Shown here: positions 10,680 through 21,003 of the stretch, piece by piece
Position numbering within the stretch: position 1 is the stretch's first letter
Layout: the number at the start of each line of letters is the position of its first letter
Assembly (NCBI GenBank): GCA_016081115.2
Contig: CM071931.1
Span: forward strand, 17,336,317 to 17,400,316
Direction: 5' to 3'
From: Rehmannia glutinosa
Lineage: Eukaryota > Streptophyta > Magnoliopsida > Lamiales > Orobanchaceae
Length of the DNA: 64,000 nucleotides
Program-made: the position numbers and the translations under genes
Notes under the pieces: generated by a model
What the model saw: only the letters and a program-made list of their open reading frames with translations
Databases searched by the model: none
What the model was told of the DNA's origin: nothing

Positions 10680-12168
10680 TGTTAAGTTGGCATTTTACCA
10701 ACTTATTTGAGTATTTTAGATTAGAATTTGGTTTTATTTTGGGTGTTTTTAGAGTCTTTAGAGTCCAATTTATTTCAAATAGTGTCGATGAAGAGTCACT
10801 ACAGATTTGGTAGCCGAGAAATGAAGAAAACGATGAAAAACTAGCGAAGAAAGAAGAAATCGCGTGTGAGAAACGAAAAATCGCATTTTGACCCAAAGAC
10901 GGGCGGCGGGCCAGAAATACGCCTGCCCCGGCGCCACCCCTGCTGGGCGGGGCATGCGAGCTTGAGCAGTATTTTGGCGCCGCAGCGCTTAACGCCCGGG
11001 CATTCCGCAGCCGGCCGCGGAATCATTAGACGATGCGGGTGGCGCTGCTAGCAACGCCGCCGGCTGGCCGCCGCCGGGCGATAGGTTGACTTGACGCGCT
11101 GCTTTGCGCCTAGCGCCTGCGATAAGGCGAAAAAAGGCACGGATTGCTGGGCGCCGCAGCGCCATGCGCGGCGCCAGCCTCCCGGGGCGGAAAATCCTAT
11201 GTTCACCTACCCCTTCTTGACTTTTGTGTACTATAAATACCATCCTTGGGGCTTGAAATGGGGGATCTTGGAACCCTTGGGAAGGCAATAAAACAGCTAC
11301 AAGACAAGGAAGAAGAATTTGAGCACTTTGAGAAGAATTTGGAGAAGAAGATTGGAGGCTTCTATCATCTAGAAATAGAGAAGATCCTCAACTCTTGTTC
11401 TTATTTTGTTGTTTTCTTCATATCTTGTAAGATGTATTGTTGTATTCTCATGGATTCATTTTCTTTAATTATGAGCTAAACTCTATAATTCTAGAGGATT
11501 GATGTAATCTATGTTTGAACTTATGTTTTGAGATTGTGGTTTGTCAATCTAGATCTATCAATTTATTTGTGCTATTTGGATCTATTGCTTCTAAATTACT
11601 TGATCAATAATTTAGATTATTTGGTGTATTTGATTTCACACTTGAGAGAGGTAATTGAATACATGACCTTGAAATAGCATAACCTAGGATTTCATAGAAT
11701 TGAGAGATTTATGAATCCTTTGAAGTCATTTATCAAGATTCATAGCTTTTATTGAGATTTTAATTGGTGATTTTTATAGAGATATTGATTTCCCAATTGA
11801 ATCTAAAATCATTTAGCAGACTTGAGAGAGGGAATGATTATTGTAGAAATCTTGACTTATAAATTGATAATTGATGATTGATGAACCATATTGACAACAT
11901 AAGTGATAACTAGATTCATCATACCTCTAGAATTCATTTAATCATTTGGATAAACTCATTGATATTTTCATAATCTTAATTTATTTTTAGTACTTTTAGT
12001 ATAATACACTCCATCAATTGTTGAATTTCTAAATAAAGTTAGACTACTATATTATAGTACTTAGCAATAATTCGATAATTATTCCCCTGTGGATTCGACA
12101 ACCCTACTCATATCACTATATTAAAACTTGACAACCGTACACTTGCGGTTAGAAAAAAATCTCTAACA
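10680..12168 (+). repeat. 3' LTR of element A
   Basis: 1489 bp, TG...CA. Nearly identical to 460-1979 in its AT-rich parts. The GC block at about 10895-11190 is rearranged relative to the 5' copy, with many indels. TATA box at 11232-11238. Followed by ATTAT, the second copy of the target duplication. Confidence 0.95.
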
Positions 12169-12438
12169 ATTATGAACTTAAAACTAAAATTGAGCAAATA
12201 TTTAAGACATGCTAAAACTAATATTATTAAGGGCAAGTTTATCCAAATGGTAATACTCAAATTTAACTTAAGGGGTAAGTGCTATTTTGAAATTTTTAGT
12301 GGCTAATTAAATGAAATGTAGTACCTAGTTCAAGGAATAGTGTTATACTTTGCCCTAAAACTTTTAAGTTGGCTTCTGGCTTTTTTTTTTTTAAGTACAA
12401 TAGGGGGAACTTGGGAATGGAACACACGCACTCGCATG

Positions 12439-12740
12439 CATGGACGGATTCAAAAAATTTACACAAAGGGGGCACAAAGTAAATACAGTTATAAATTACA
12501 TCCAAAATAATTAATGGGGGCACACTTTGTCTTTCTTCCCCAAAAAAAAATTTAATTAATATACAGCTTTTAAAAATAAATAATAAATAGTAAAAGAAAC
12601 TACATAAAAAATGATTGGTGGGCATATAATTAATTTGATAAATAGTTGTTTCCAAATAAAAAAAAAATAGTGAAGAAAATGGGAAAAAAAGAACCTATGG
12701 GGGCACGTGCCCCATACAAGGTAATGTGGATCCGTTTTTG
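12439..12740. mobile_element. hAT-type MITE
   Basis: A 302 bp non-autonomous element flanked by a perfect 8-bp direct repeat CTCGCATG (12431-12438 and 12741-12748), the length produced by hAT transposases. The ends form an imperfect inverted repeat, CATGGACGGATTCA against CAAAAACGGATCCA read from the other end. The interior has mirrored GGGGGCAC motifs at 12470 and 12699 and no coding region. Confidence 0.75.
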
Positions 12741-12872
12741 CTCGCATGGGATCGAACCAATGTTATTCACTCTTACAACACATGTCTCAACCACTGGAGC
12801 TCAATGTTGATCCTGGCTTCTGGCTATTTAAACCAACAACTTCACGTATGAAAAATGGATAGTGTTAATCAG

Positions 12873-12972
12873 CGGGTTTAGCCCGTTGGTCACAAGGGGA
12901 TTAGGTATGTTGTAGGGTAGAAGTTGTAGGTTCAAACCATACTCCATCAAATTACTTATTGGGGCATATATA
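12873..12972 (+). mobile_element. Short tRNA-derived SINE
   Basis: A 100 bp insert with an RNA polymerase III internal promoter: box A-like TTTAGCCCGTTGG near 12878 and box B GGTTCAAACC near 12931. It is flanked by a perfect 10-bp direct repeat TGTTAATCAG (12863-12872 and 12973-12982), as left by LINE-mediated retroposition. The tail is GGGGCATATATA rather than poly(A). Confidence 0.65.
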
Positions 12973-12982
12973 TGTTAATCAG

Positions 12983-14526
12983 TAATAATTTGGTAGGTAC
13001 TCATACTGAATAACATCCGTGTGACCTTAATTCAGGGGGAGGTCAACTATTATTACATTTAAGGGAATCGAACATACTTGTTCTCTCTAACTAGGAGGAC
13101 TTGGTTTTACGTCAGTAGACTCCACCACAACACTGGTTAGCCGTGCACATCCTACGTTTTGTCTTGGTGCCAACAATATGTCGTCAGACATAGTCACGCG
13201 TAAGTCGCTTGAAAATGGAGTTATCAAAAAACATGGAAAGTTCTATGGGGTTTGGAAAAAGTAGGTTAAAAGTGTGAAAAGGCTAGACAACTGGGAAGAA
13301 ATAGACAAACAAACAAATGGTCCAATTAGGTGGCTCATCTTTCTTTCTTTCCTTTTTAATTTAAGAAAAATGATAGATGATTAATTATAAGAAATACTAG
13401 AAATTTTGGGTAGTTAAAAAAACTAAATTTTAAAATTATAAAGTACTTTAATAGAATCAAGTAAAATCAGCCCGACCCGATGATAAGGTGGACTGTGATT
13501 TTGTAAGTCTAAAAAAACCCAAGCCAAATTAGGCCTAAAATGTCGAGCCGAGCCAACATAGCCCGATTTCTTCCCGTGACCTGGTGGGCCAGCCTAACTC
13601 GGCCCAAAACGTTTTTCTGACTCTACCCCTAAGGTTTGAGGAACAACGGTAAGACTAACGACATATATGTAAAGTCAATAATAGCCCTAACAGACTTCAA
13701 AAAAAAAAAAAAAAAAAAGAGAAGTGGACATACAAAATTACCTCATCTAGTTTATAAACCCGGAGATTTTAGAAATTTTCTTTAGTTTATGGAAACTATA
13801 AGGGTGGAAATTATTTTTTCTTCATCACCAGATGGGGATACTTATCAGATTCTATGGAGGGTTTTGACGTTGTGTAATTTGTGAAAAATTCATAAAAGAG
13901 TTTCAGTTGATTTTTGTAGGACTATATATATGCGTTCATATGATTGTTGAATTTGGACGAGTTTAGTTGATAATTATGGACAACTTATAGGAAATATAAT
14001 GTTGTAGTTTATGTTGAAACTAAAGGTTATTTTTGTAAGGTGTAACAGTTAGCATGTGGTTTTTTGTAATCTTTTGTGAATAGCCAAAGGACATTTTTGT
14101 CTTCTCATAATGTATGAATAATAGTAATGTAGGAGTATTTTTGGAATTTCATGTCAATTTTTTTGATGGCGTAAGCAAATTCTGTTTGATCAAATAACAT
14201 TTTGAGTATACATTAGATGTAATCAAGCCTCATATATTTTTTTTTTGTAATTTTGAAACTTAGTTGAATTGTTTTGAACAAACCTCGAGGATACTTTTTA
14301 TAATTAACCCAATAAGAAAATATTGATCAACACAATCAAGATTTCTTTATATCCGTATGAATCATTTGGGACATGATGGACTAATTCACATAGACACGTA
14401 TGTGTATATAGCATATGAATTAAGTCTTATTATATATTAATTCATAGTATTTCAATGGGTTTGGAAGCCATATGACATGAACTCATCAGATAATAGGACT
14501 TGGACCATGATTTAATTTTAAGTTGT
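12983..14526. other. Intergenic, decayed repeats
   Basis: No gene is recognised. A tRNA-like box B (GTTCGATTCCC) on the minus strand near 13058-13072 hints at a second, decayed SINE. A segment at about 13470-13610 with CCCGACCCG and GGCCCAAAACG resembles the GC-rich ends of hAT-type MITEs, but I could not find clean boundaries. The rest is AT-rich. Confidence 0.4.
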
Positions 14527-15323
14527 GGAGATCTTAGTGTCCTTTGATAAACTACGCCATAGTAGAGTTTCACCATACAAAGCGAGTACTGAGACATGCT
14601 ATTCCTAATGTCCTCTTAGCATCACATGCCTCGCTTCATGGCATTACTCGCAAGAGATGCCCTGGTTGGGATTGGCCAGAGTTTCATTCTTCATTGGGTT
14701 TAGTAATGGGTTGGCCCACTAGTCCATCGTCCAAGGTGATCATATAAGTAATGACTGAAGTACAATGCATGGATATTAGACAATGGTGCATTCTTTTACC
14801 CACAAATGATATCAAATGTTGAATATGATGGTGGAATATAAACCATCATACACTGTAGCTCGGGATGCCATGTTAATTTATTACTAATATTACTATTAAA
14901 CACTTTTAAAACATATATAACATTATATATATAATGTAATGATATTTTTCATGTGTGTGTTCCTAGTGTACCTTACTTGATCAACTGTGGATTACTGTTT
15001 GAAATGTTAGTGTTTATGACCCGCAGCCCATTGATCACATTCGATATGACTTTTTAGAGGAGATAACTATTGTACGACATCTCCCAGGATTGCTTCCGCC
15101 GAAGCCATTTACATCGACAGAGAAGCCTTCACAAGAGCATGCTCAGGCACGAAGCGCAAACACGACCTCTACCACTCCAGAGGCATCTCCCATATTTGTA
15201 TCCCCTCGAACATATATAACAAATTCATCCACATTTACACCTAATCTTATCAATATACAATTATGTTTAATTATTCACATGTTTCCATATGTAACATTAT
15301 CACATCCCATGTATAAGTACCTC
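14527..15323 (+). pseudogene. Plant-mobile-domain-like gene remnant, part 1
   Basis: A decayed coding region. The block PLINYAIVEFHHTKRVLR around 14540-14593 resembles the conserved PLI-x-F-x-IVE-x-H-x(3)-RVLRQ segment of plant mobile domain proteins, annotated in plants as aminotransferase-like or serine/threonine phosphatase 7 long form homologues. A second readable stretch near 15012-15230 (YDPQPIDHIRYDF, then a Ser/Thr/Pro-rich part) is in another frame. Stops and shifts lie between. The copy ends at the CACTA element inserted at 15324 and appears to resume behind it. The family call is tentative. Confidence 0.4.
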
Positions 15324-16314
15324 CACTACAAGAAAACAATCAAATTACAACAAAATAATTCCAACGAAATAGAAAACTGTTGGAATTTTTAAAATCCCAA
15401 CGGAAATTCCAATGCTACATTATACCATTGGAAAATTCTAATGAAAATTCCAACGGTAAACAAAACCGTTGGTATAAAATGTTGGAATTCATGTTTGAAT
15501 TTAAAATTCCAACACCACAACTAACTGTTGGAAAATTCCAACAGTGATTCCAAGAGTAATAATAAACCATTGGAAATAATATTGGAATTTTAAAAATTCC
15601 AACAGAAATTCCATCGCTAAAACATACCATTGAAAAATTCCAACAATAATTCCAACGGTAAACCAAATGTTGGAATTAATCATTTGAATTTCTGTTGGAG
15701 TTTTTAAAATTCCAACGGAAATACCAATGGTACAACATGTTGTTGGAAAATTCCATTGGAAATTCAATACCATTTGAAAATCTCAATAGGGGTTAAATGA
15801 TTTGATAGTATAATCCATATCAATAAAATATATCTTCTCTGCTGGAGTCAATCATATTGAAATTACATGGTTAAATGTGCTTGACTTGGGACAAATTGAT
15901 GATGAATGACCTACTGGAAGTTAAAGATATTAGATAATTAAATAAATTGATTGAATATTCCAATGGATATATACCATTGGACTACGTTCCAATAGTATAA
16001 TTTCGTTGAAATAACCGTTTGAGTCTTTTCCAATGATTAAATATATTCCAATAGTATAACTATGTTGGAATTAGTGTTGGAAAAAATGTTGGAGTTCTTT
16101 CCAACATTTATATATTCCAATGGATAAATAATGTTTGAAATTTCGTTGAAATATTTTTCCATTGAAATTTTCATTGGAATTTCGCCATTCCAATAGCCAT
16201 TTTACCAACGATGTATTTTTTGTTGGAATTTCCGTTGGAATCGATAATTCTAACGGTAATTGACCAAATTCCAATAGATTTTTCCCATTGGAATTTCCTT
16301 GTTTTCTTGTAGTC
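15324..16314. mobile_element. Non-autonomous CACTA element with subterminal repeats
   Basis: About 1 kb. It begins CACTACAAGAAAAC and ends GTTTTCTTGTAGTC, a near-perfect 14-bp terminal inverted repeat whose last base differs from the expected G. The flanking trinucleotides are CTC and CTA, an imperfect 3-bp duplication. The whole interior is packed with short motifs of the type TTCCAACGG and CCGTTGGAAT in both orientations, as in the subterminal transposase-binding repeats of CACTA elements. There is no transposase gene, so it depends on a partner in trans. Confidence 0.85.
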
Positions 16315-16526
16315 CTACAATGTGGAAAATGGAACGCACTCAAGGCGTCAACATACCTCAAAATATAGATTACGATGATTTCATCACATATCAGTTCACA
16401 TCTTTACATCATTGCTTAACACAAATATTTAAATGGAGTATCCATCAACTAGACAACATAACTCATCCGGAGTTACATGTCCACATTTTTAGTAATCCCC
16501 TATTCTGTTTCCCACTGATTTGGTTA
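16315..16526 (+). pseudogene. Gene remnant, part 2 (between CACTA and copia)
   Basis: An open frame from about 16299 reads through this stretch (VNIPQNIDYDDFITYQ, LDNITHPELHVHI). It carries no motif I recognise. It lies between the CACTA insertion and the copia insertion, and its last five bases, GGTTA at 16522-16526, are the copia target duplication. It is treated as part of the same decayed locus as 14527-15323. Confidence 0.35.
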
Positions 16527-18075
16527 TATAGGTCCCAAGGGGTGTGAGTAAGGTTTAGAAGGGGGGTTGAATAAACCTTACCAATTTTTCGATTTTAGTC
16601 CTTTTAAAATATTTCAGAGTTAAATACACAGCTAAGTCCTTGAGGGACAAATAAGTTAGTTAACCAAATAGAGTTAGTCACTCAACAGACTCGATTGAGC
16701 TATTGATAGAATAACTGAGCTGTTTAGTCTAAACATTCACTTGGCTGTGATAAAATTTTCAGCGGAAGACTTAACACCCTTGAATTTGGTTTAAGTTTGT
16801 TTTAACACTTGGTTTTAGCACTTTGCTAATTATCGCTTGATAGCAAATTATCGCAGACATAAAATGATATGCGTAAATCAAATCTTTGAAATGTAAATGA
16901 CACAATAATTTTTATAGAGGTTCAAGATGAGGTAATTCTTCTACTCCTCTCTTCTCCAACTCCTGGAAGAATCCACTAAGTATTGATCAAAGTACAAAGT
17001 GGTTATCACCCGTATACAAGTCTTGATCACACAAATGACTTGATCTTTCAGACTCGATCCGAGATGCGCTTGGTTACACAAATGCTTCTCGTCCAACTCG
17101 CCTTTCTTCACTCAAGGCAAATTGCTTTTGCTACTTCAAATCACTTGCTCAAGCTTCTTGGATTTGATCACGAAGCCCTCCAATAACTTGAGACTGGTTC
17201 GACCTTGAACCTTTCTACAATCCTCCTTGAATGTAGACCCCTTTTGATTCTTCAAAAGTTTCCTCTTCAACAGTTTGAAGTTGTCTTTCCTTCACAAACT
17301 TGGTGTTGGATCGATTTCCTTCAAATTTAGGCTTGAGGATTTTCTTGAATAACTTGAGAATATTTTGCAGGTTACATTGGAATAATAGCTTGAATATTCG
17401 TGGTTCGTAACCTTCTCTCAATGAGATTCCTCAAGCCTTTTATAGTGAACTTTTAAAAATCCGCCAAAGAAGAGATAGGCTGATTTCAAAATTACTTGTG
17501 TTCGTTGGCTTGTCTTGTTGCGATCCTTGATATTGACATTTCTTCGTATTAAATGAGCATTCATCTTTTCGTAGTCCGACACAAGGTGCAAGGTTTCCCA
17601 TCGCTTATTCCTTTTGCACGCTTCGGGATCGAGCACTTTAAGACATGGCAAAGCATGGAAGTATTATGTTTAGGTAATATTCTTGACTTCTCGCGCAACG
17701 GATTCTTTTCGCTTAACTCCTCTTTGCACTGCGTTTTCCCAGGTGACTTGAGTCCGCTCCATTGATTGAAAGACTCATCCGTCACTTTAACTTGACTTGG
17801 CTTCTTGAATTGACTTGACCGACACTTCACACATCCGTATCTTAGCCGATACTCCTTCAAGTTCTTGACTTCTCCTCTTTGCCATACTCAAATTTTTCAC
17901 AATGAGTCTTCATTTTAGTCTTGATTGACTTCTTGTATATCCAGGCATAGCCGACTTGACTCACTCATACAACCCTATCTATTACAATGCAAATTACAAG
18001 GAAAATGGGGTGCCAACTTTCTAGTCTAAGTTTTACATGGCATTCATCAAAATATAAGCAATAAATTTTCCAACA
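16527..18075 (-). repeat. 3' LTR of element B
   Basis: 1549 bp; pairs with 30598-32129. Its outer end reads TATAGGTCCC where the partner has TGTAGGTCCC, so the terminal TG has mutated to TA. The inner end is CAACA. Differences from the partner often exchange CCG here for CTG there, or drop a CAG or CTG. Confidence 0.92.
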
Positions 18076-18090
18076 ATTTCCCCTATTTGA
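18076..18090 (-). other. Polypurine tract of element B
   Basis: On the minus strand the sequence runs GGCATCATCAAATAGGGGAA and then AT before the LTR. A CATCATCAAA followed by a G-rich purine run is the usual 3' end of plant copia internal regions. Confidence 0.75.
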
Positions 18091-18364
18091 TGATGCCAAA
18101 ACTTAAATCATACATACAAAATGTAAATGGCAAAGATACATACGTAGACAATGTAGAAACAGAGAATGTATGCGTAGAATCAATCTTTTTATTGATCATA
18201 ACATTCTTGTCCTTTACACACCAAGTTTACAAAAAGTGTATCGTGAGCAAACAGAGCATTCTATATCTACGCAAAAATATAGAAATTACACAATTTTTAT
18301 TCATCGTACAGAAGACTTACATATATATGTATTTACAATACATGAAGGGTTGGACAACAACACT

Positions 18365-19110
18365 TCATCGCCTTCGCTGTCTCCTTCTTTCCTCTTCAAC
18401 TCTGTCTTCCTCTGCTCTTTTTCTCTTCTTTTCATCTTCAGCTGCTTTCTTTATCTCGTAGGCTCTTCTGGCAGCTTCGTCTTTTCTCTTTCTTTCTTGT
18501 CTTTCTTCCCACAGCTGAGTTTGTCTTTTATTTTCTTCTTCAATTCTTTTGACATACTCAGCATTCTTCCTTGCCATTCCATGTTGGCCACTTCGTCATA
18601 CCCAGCCCAATAGATCCCTCCTTTCTTTCCCCGGATCTATGTATTCAATGTTTTTGGGTAGAGGTCTAGGTCTCAAACCTCTTCCTCCATCGCTTCTTCC
18701 TTTTCCTCTCGGGCGTGTATTGTACAGACGGAGCCTTCCTTTATCACCGACTTGCCGCTTGTAGTCATTGATTGCGGTAGTCTCTTGTCTATCAATTTCT
18801 TCGCACAAACTTGAGGCCTTTTTCCCAATACAAGTCCAGGCTTGGGCCATGGACATGCGCTTCAAGTATCCTTCGGATTCGAGCGTTTTGAATTCATCAA
18901 CAACTGATCTAGCTCGTTTCCAATGCCCAAATGGCATCGGTGTCTTTTCCCCGGAATGCCTCCGTATTGTTTCAATATTTCCATCGCACGGGCATCCATT
19001 TTTCTTCGACCTCCTTCATTTTTTTTTGTTTTTTTACCCCCGGGGTTTTTCGCGACATCTCTTGGGTTGCCTCTCACAAAGCGCTAAGTTTTTCGTCTTT
19101 AGCCAGACTC
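18365..19110 (-). pseudogene. Charged coiled-coil ORF of nested gypsy remnant
   Basis: Minus-strand frames 18862-19077, 18596-18937 and 18365-18577 follow each other with small frame changes. The middle one is basic, with a GRGLRPRPLP segment. The last is almost entirely E/K/R/A (EENKRQTQLWEERQERKRKD), a predicted single alpha-helix or coiled coil. Directly upstream, at about 19075-19110, lies a degenerate copy of the GGGAGGCAACCC block that follows integrase in element A. The ORF may therefore be a shortened third ORF of a gypsy derivative. I recognise no domain. Confidence 0.4.
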
Positions 19111-19394
19111 AGATTTCTAGCATCGCTTTCGTTGAACCGTGTCGGTTGAAATCATTGAGCCCTCATATTCTGTACCATCCCACTGTAGCAGCGATTTGGG
19201 CTTCATGTATCTCCAAAGATTCCAGTCTCGCACTCAACAAAAACGATGTTAGAAACGAATCAGAAAAAAAATCGAAAAAAAGAATAAAATAAAAAAATAT
19301 ATATTTACAAAAAATATGCTTCAATTAAGATTGAACTACTTATTACTATATCTAAGTAGAATCTAATCAATCCCTGGCAACGGCGCGAAAAACT

Positions 19395-20916
19395 TGTTCG
19401 CCAAAAAATTGTTTTGGTTCATTCAACTGCAAATGTACAGTGTAGATTATAGAATAATGGCAAGCAAGGTCATATTCCTCAAGGATTGAAGCTCGAAACA
19501 CTTAGTCTATAATAACATCGTATTCCAATTTTATTGAAACTACCGAAAATTTGAGTTTATTTAATCTAAGGAAAAAATTGAAAATTAAGAAAGAACTTAA
19601 AAATAAATTTGTGAACCCCATAAGTATTTTCAACATCATTAAGAGCAACCTTAGGCACATAATCTCAACATGCTTCTTCAATATTAAATGCGAATAAAGT
19701 TTTAAAAACCAATTCATGCAATTCTATGGGTTCAAATTCCTAATATCATTTACTCCCCTGGTCAGGTGGTGCGTAAACAGTTAATTAATAACAATTATAG
19801 TCCTCTCGGATCATTACAATTCTTATTAACTCCCAAAAGATTTGTGAATTGAATGACTCCCCACAAACACGCTTGTCACACATGTTTCATGTCTGAATTC
19901 GATTTTCGTCTTCTAGAACTCACTTCGTGGGATTATGGACTAGAAGTATGACATGCAATTTATTGGACAAATAAAAAGCAATTATAAATAAGCACTCGAA
20001 TTCATAAAATAGAACACATGAATTAATTAAGAAAACAAGTAATCATATTTAATACAAATCCACAGTTTCGATTATACCCCTAAGATCCGAAAAATATGCC
20101 AAATATTGATTACAAACTCATAGACAAATCTGAATCAATATTATGACATCATATAAGCACAGACAAGAGTTCTTAGACATAGAAAGAAAACACCTTCTTG
20201 TCAGGATGGATTCCCCTTCCGAGCCCTCGAAGCTCTTGTGCTCCCTAGATGCGAAAGCCTTGTGGTGTTCTTCGCGACTTAGCCTTTTGCTCTCAGAAGC
20301 TCTTTGATTCCTTCTTTCCTATGTTATTTGATGTGTTTTCTATGTAGAGAGTGATGTTGGATGATGATTTTTCGTGCATAGTCTTGGGTCCCTTTTATAG
20401 ATGCTTGGAGAGATCACTTGCAGGGTTTGAGTAGGAAAATGAGACCAATAATTCAACCCCAGTTACGTCGCACGACCGTGTCAACCCACACGTCCGGGTC
20501 GTGCAATCACGCTTTGATTTCGGTGTCTTCATGAACGTTGTAGGTCTTTCTCTTATCTTTCCATGTCCACTTGAATCACCTCAATATCAATTTTGTAGAG
20601 GAAGTTATGTCCAAAATATCAACCCCGCCAAGATCGAAACTGTTAGCGCATTTTGACATTTTTGAAGGAAAATTCCTTTGTTTGACCTTCCATGCTTCTC
20701 TCCTTCATATTTTTGCTCGTACATTAGCTCTTGACCTATACTTTGGAACGTGATATCTCTTTTTATCCAATTTCTCTATTTTCTGCAAAATTCACAAGAG
20801 TACGCAGTGTCACGCCCAACAAGGGAAACCAAGCAAAACATATTGAATATGCATGCAAATGCATCAAATATATATCATTTTAAGCCCTCAAATGCACGTA
20901 TGTTTTACACTCATCA
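19395..20916 (-). repeat. Nested Athila-type LTR with primer site, inside element B
   Basis: A 1.5 kb LTR that starts TGTTCGCC on the plus strand, as does the LTR of element D (58938), and ends ACTCATCA. The two share TAGATTATAGAATA-like and GCAAGGTC motifs near the start and a GC-rich CACGACC/GGTCGTGC block. On its left, 19371-19386 reads as the complement of a tRNA-Asp primer site (minus strand GCGCCGTTGCCAGGGA), so this is a 5' LTR of a minus-strand gypsy element. I see no partner LTR within element B, so the copy is truncated or rearranged. Confidence 0.75.
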
Positions 20917-21003
20917 GGCATCATCAAAGGAGAGAGGAACCCCAGGAAACATGCCTGCGAGCATGAAATCTAATCTGCTGATGGCTGAGTTTTGCTTGGA
21001 TTC

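Larger units (their letters stand above)
460..12168 (+). mobile_element. Element A: complete Athila-type Ty3/gypsy retrotransposon
   Basis: An 11.7 kb LTR retrotransposon. Both LTRs begin TGTTAAG and end CTAACA, and the element is bracketed by a perfect 5-bp duplication ATTAT (455-459 and 12169-12173). The order inside is LTR, tRNA-Asp-type primer site, gag, protease, RT, RNase H, integrase, a third ORF, polypurine tract, LTR. This order, the protease motif DLGAS, the primer site and the LTR length are those of the Athila lineage. Gag and pol are broken into short frames by many small indels, so it is unlikely to be autonomous as written, although its LTRs are nearly identical outside one GC-rich block. 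Confidence 0.95.

Noticed and set aside
18170..18613. Plus-strand Ser/Phe-rich ORF of 147 codons
   Set aside because: It is the antisense shadow of the E/K/R-rich minus-strand coiled-coil ORF.
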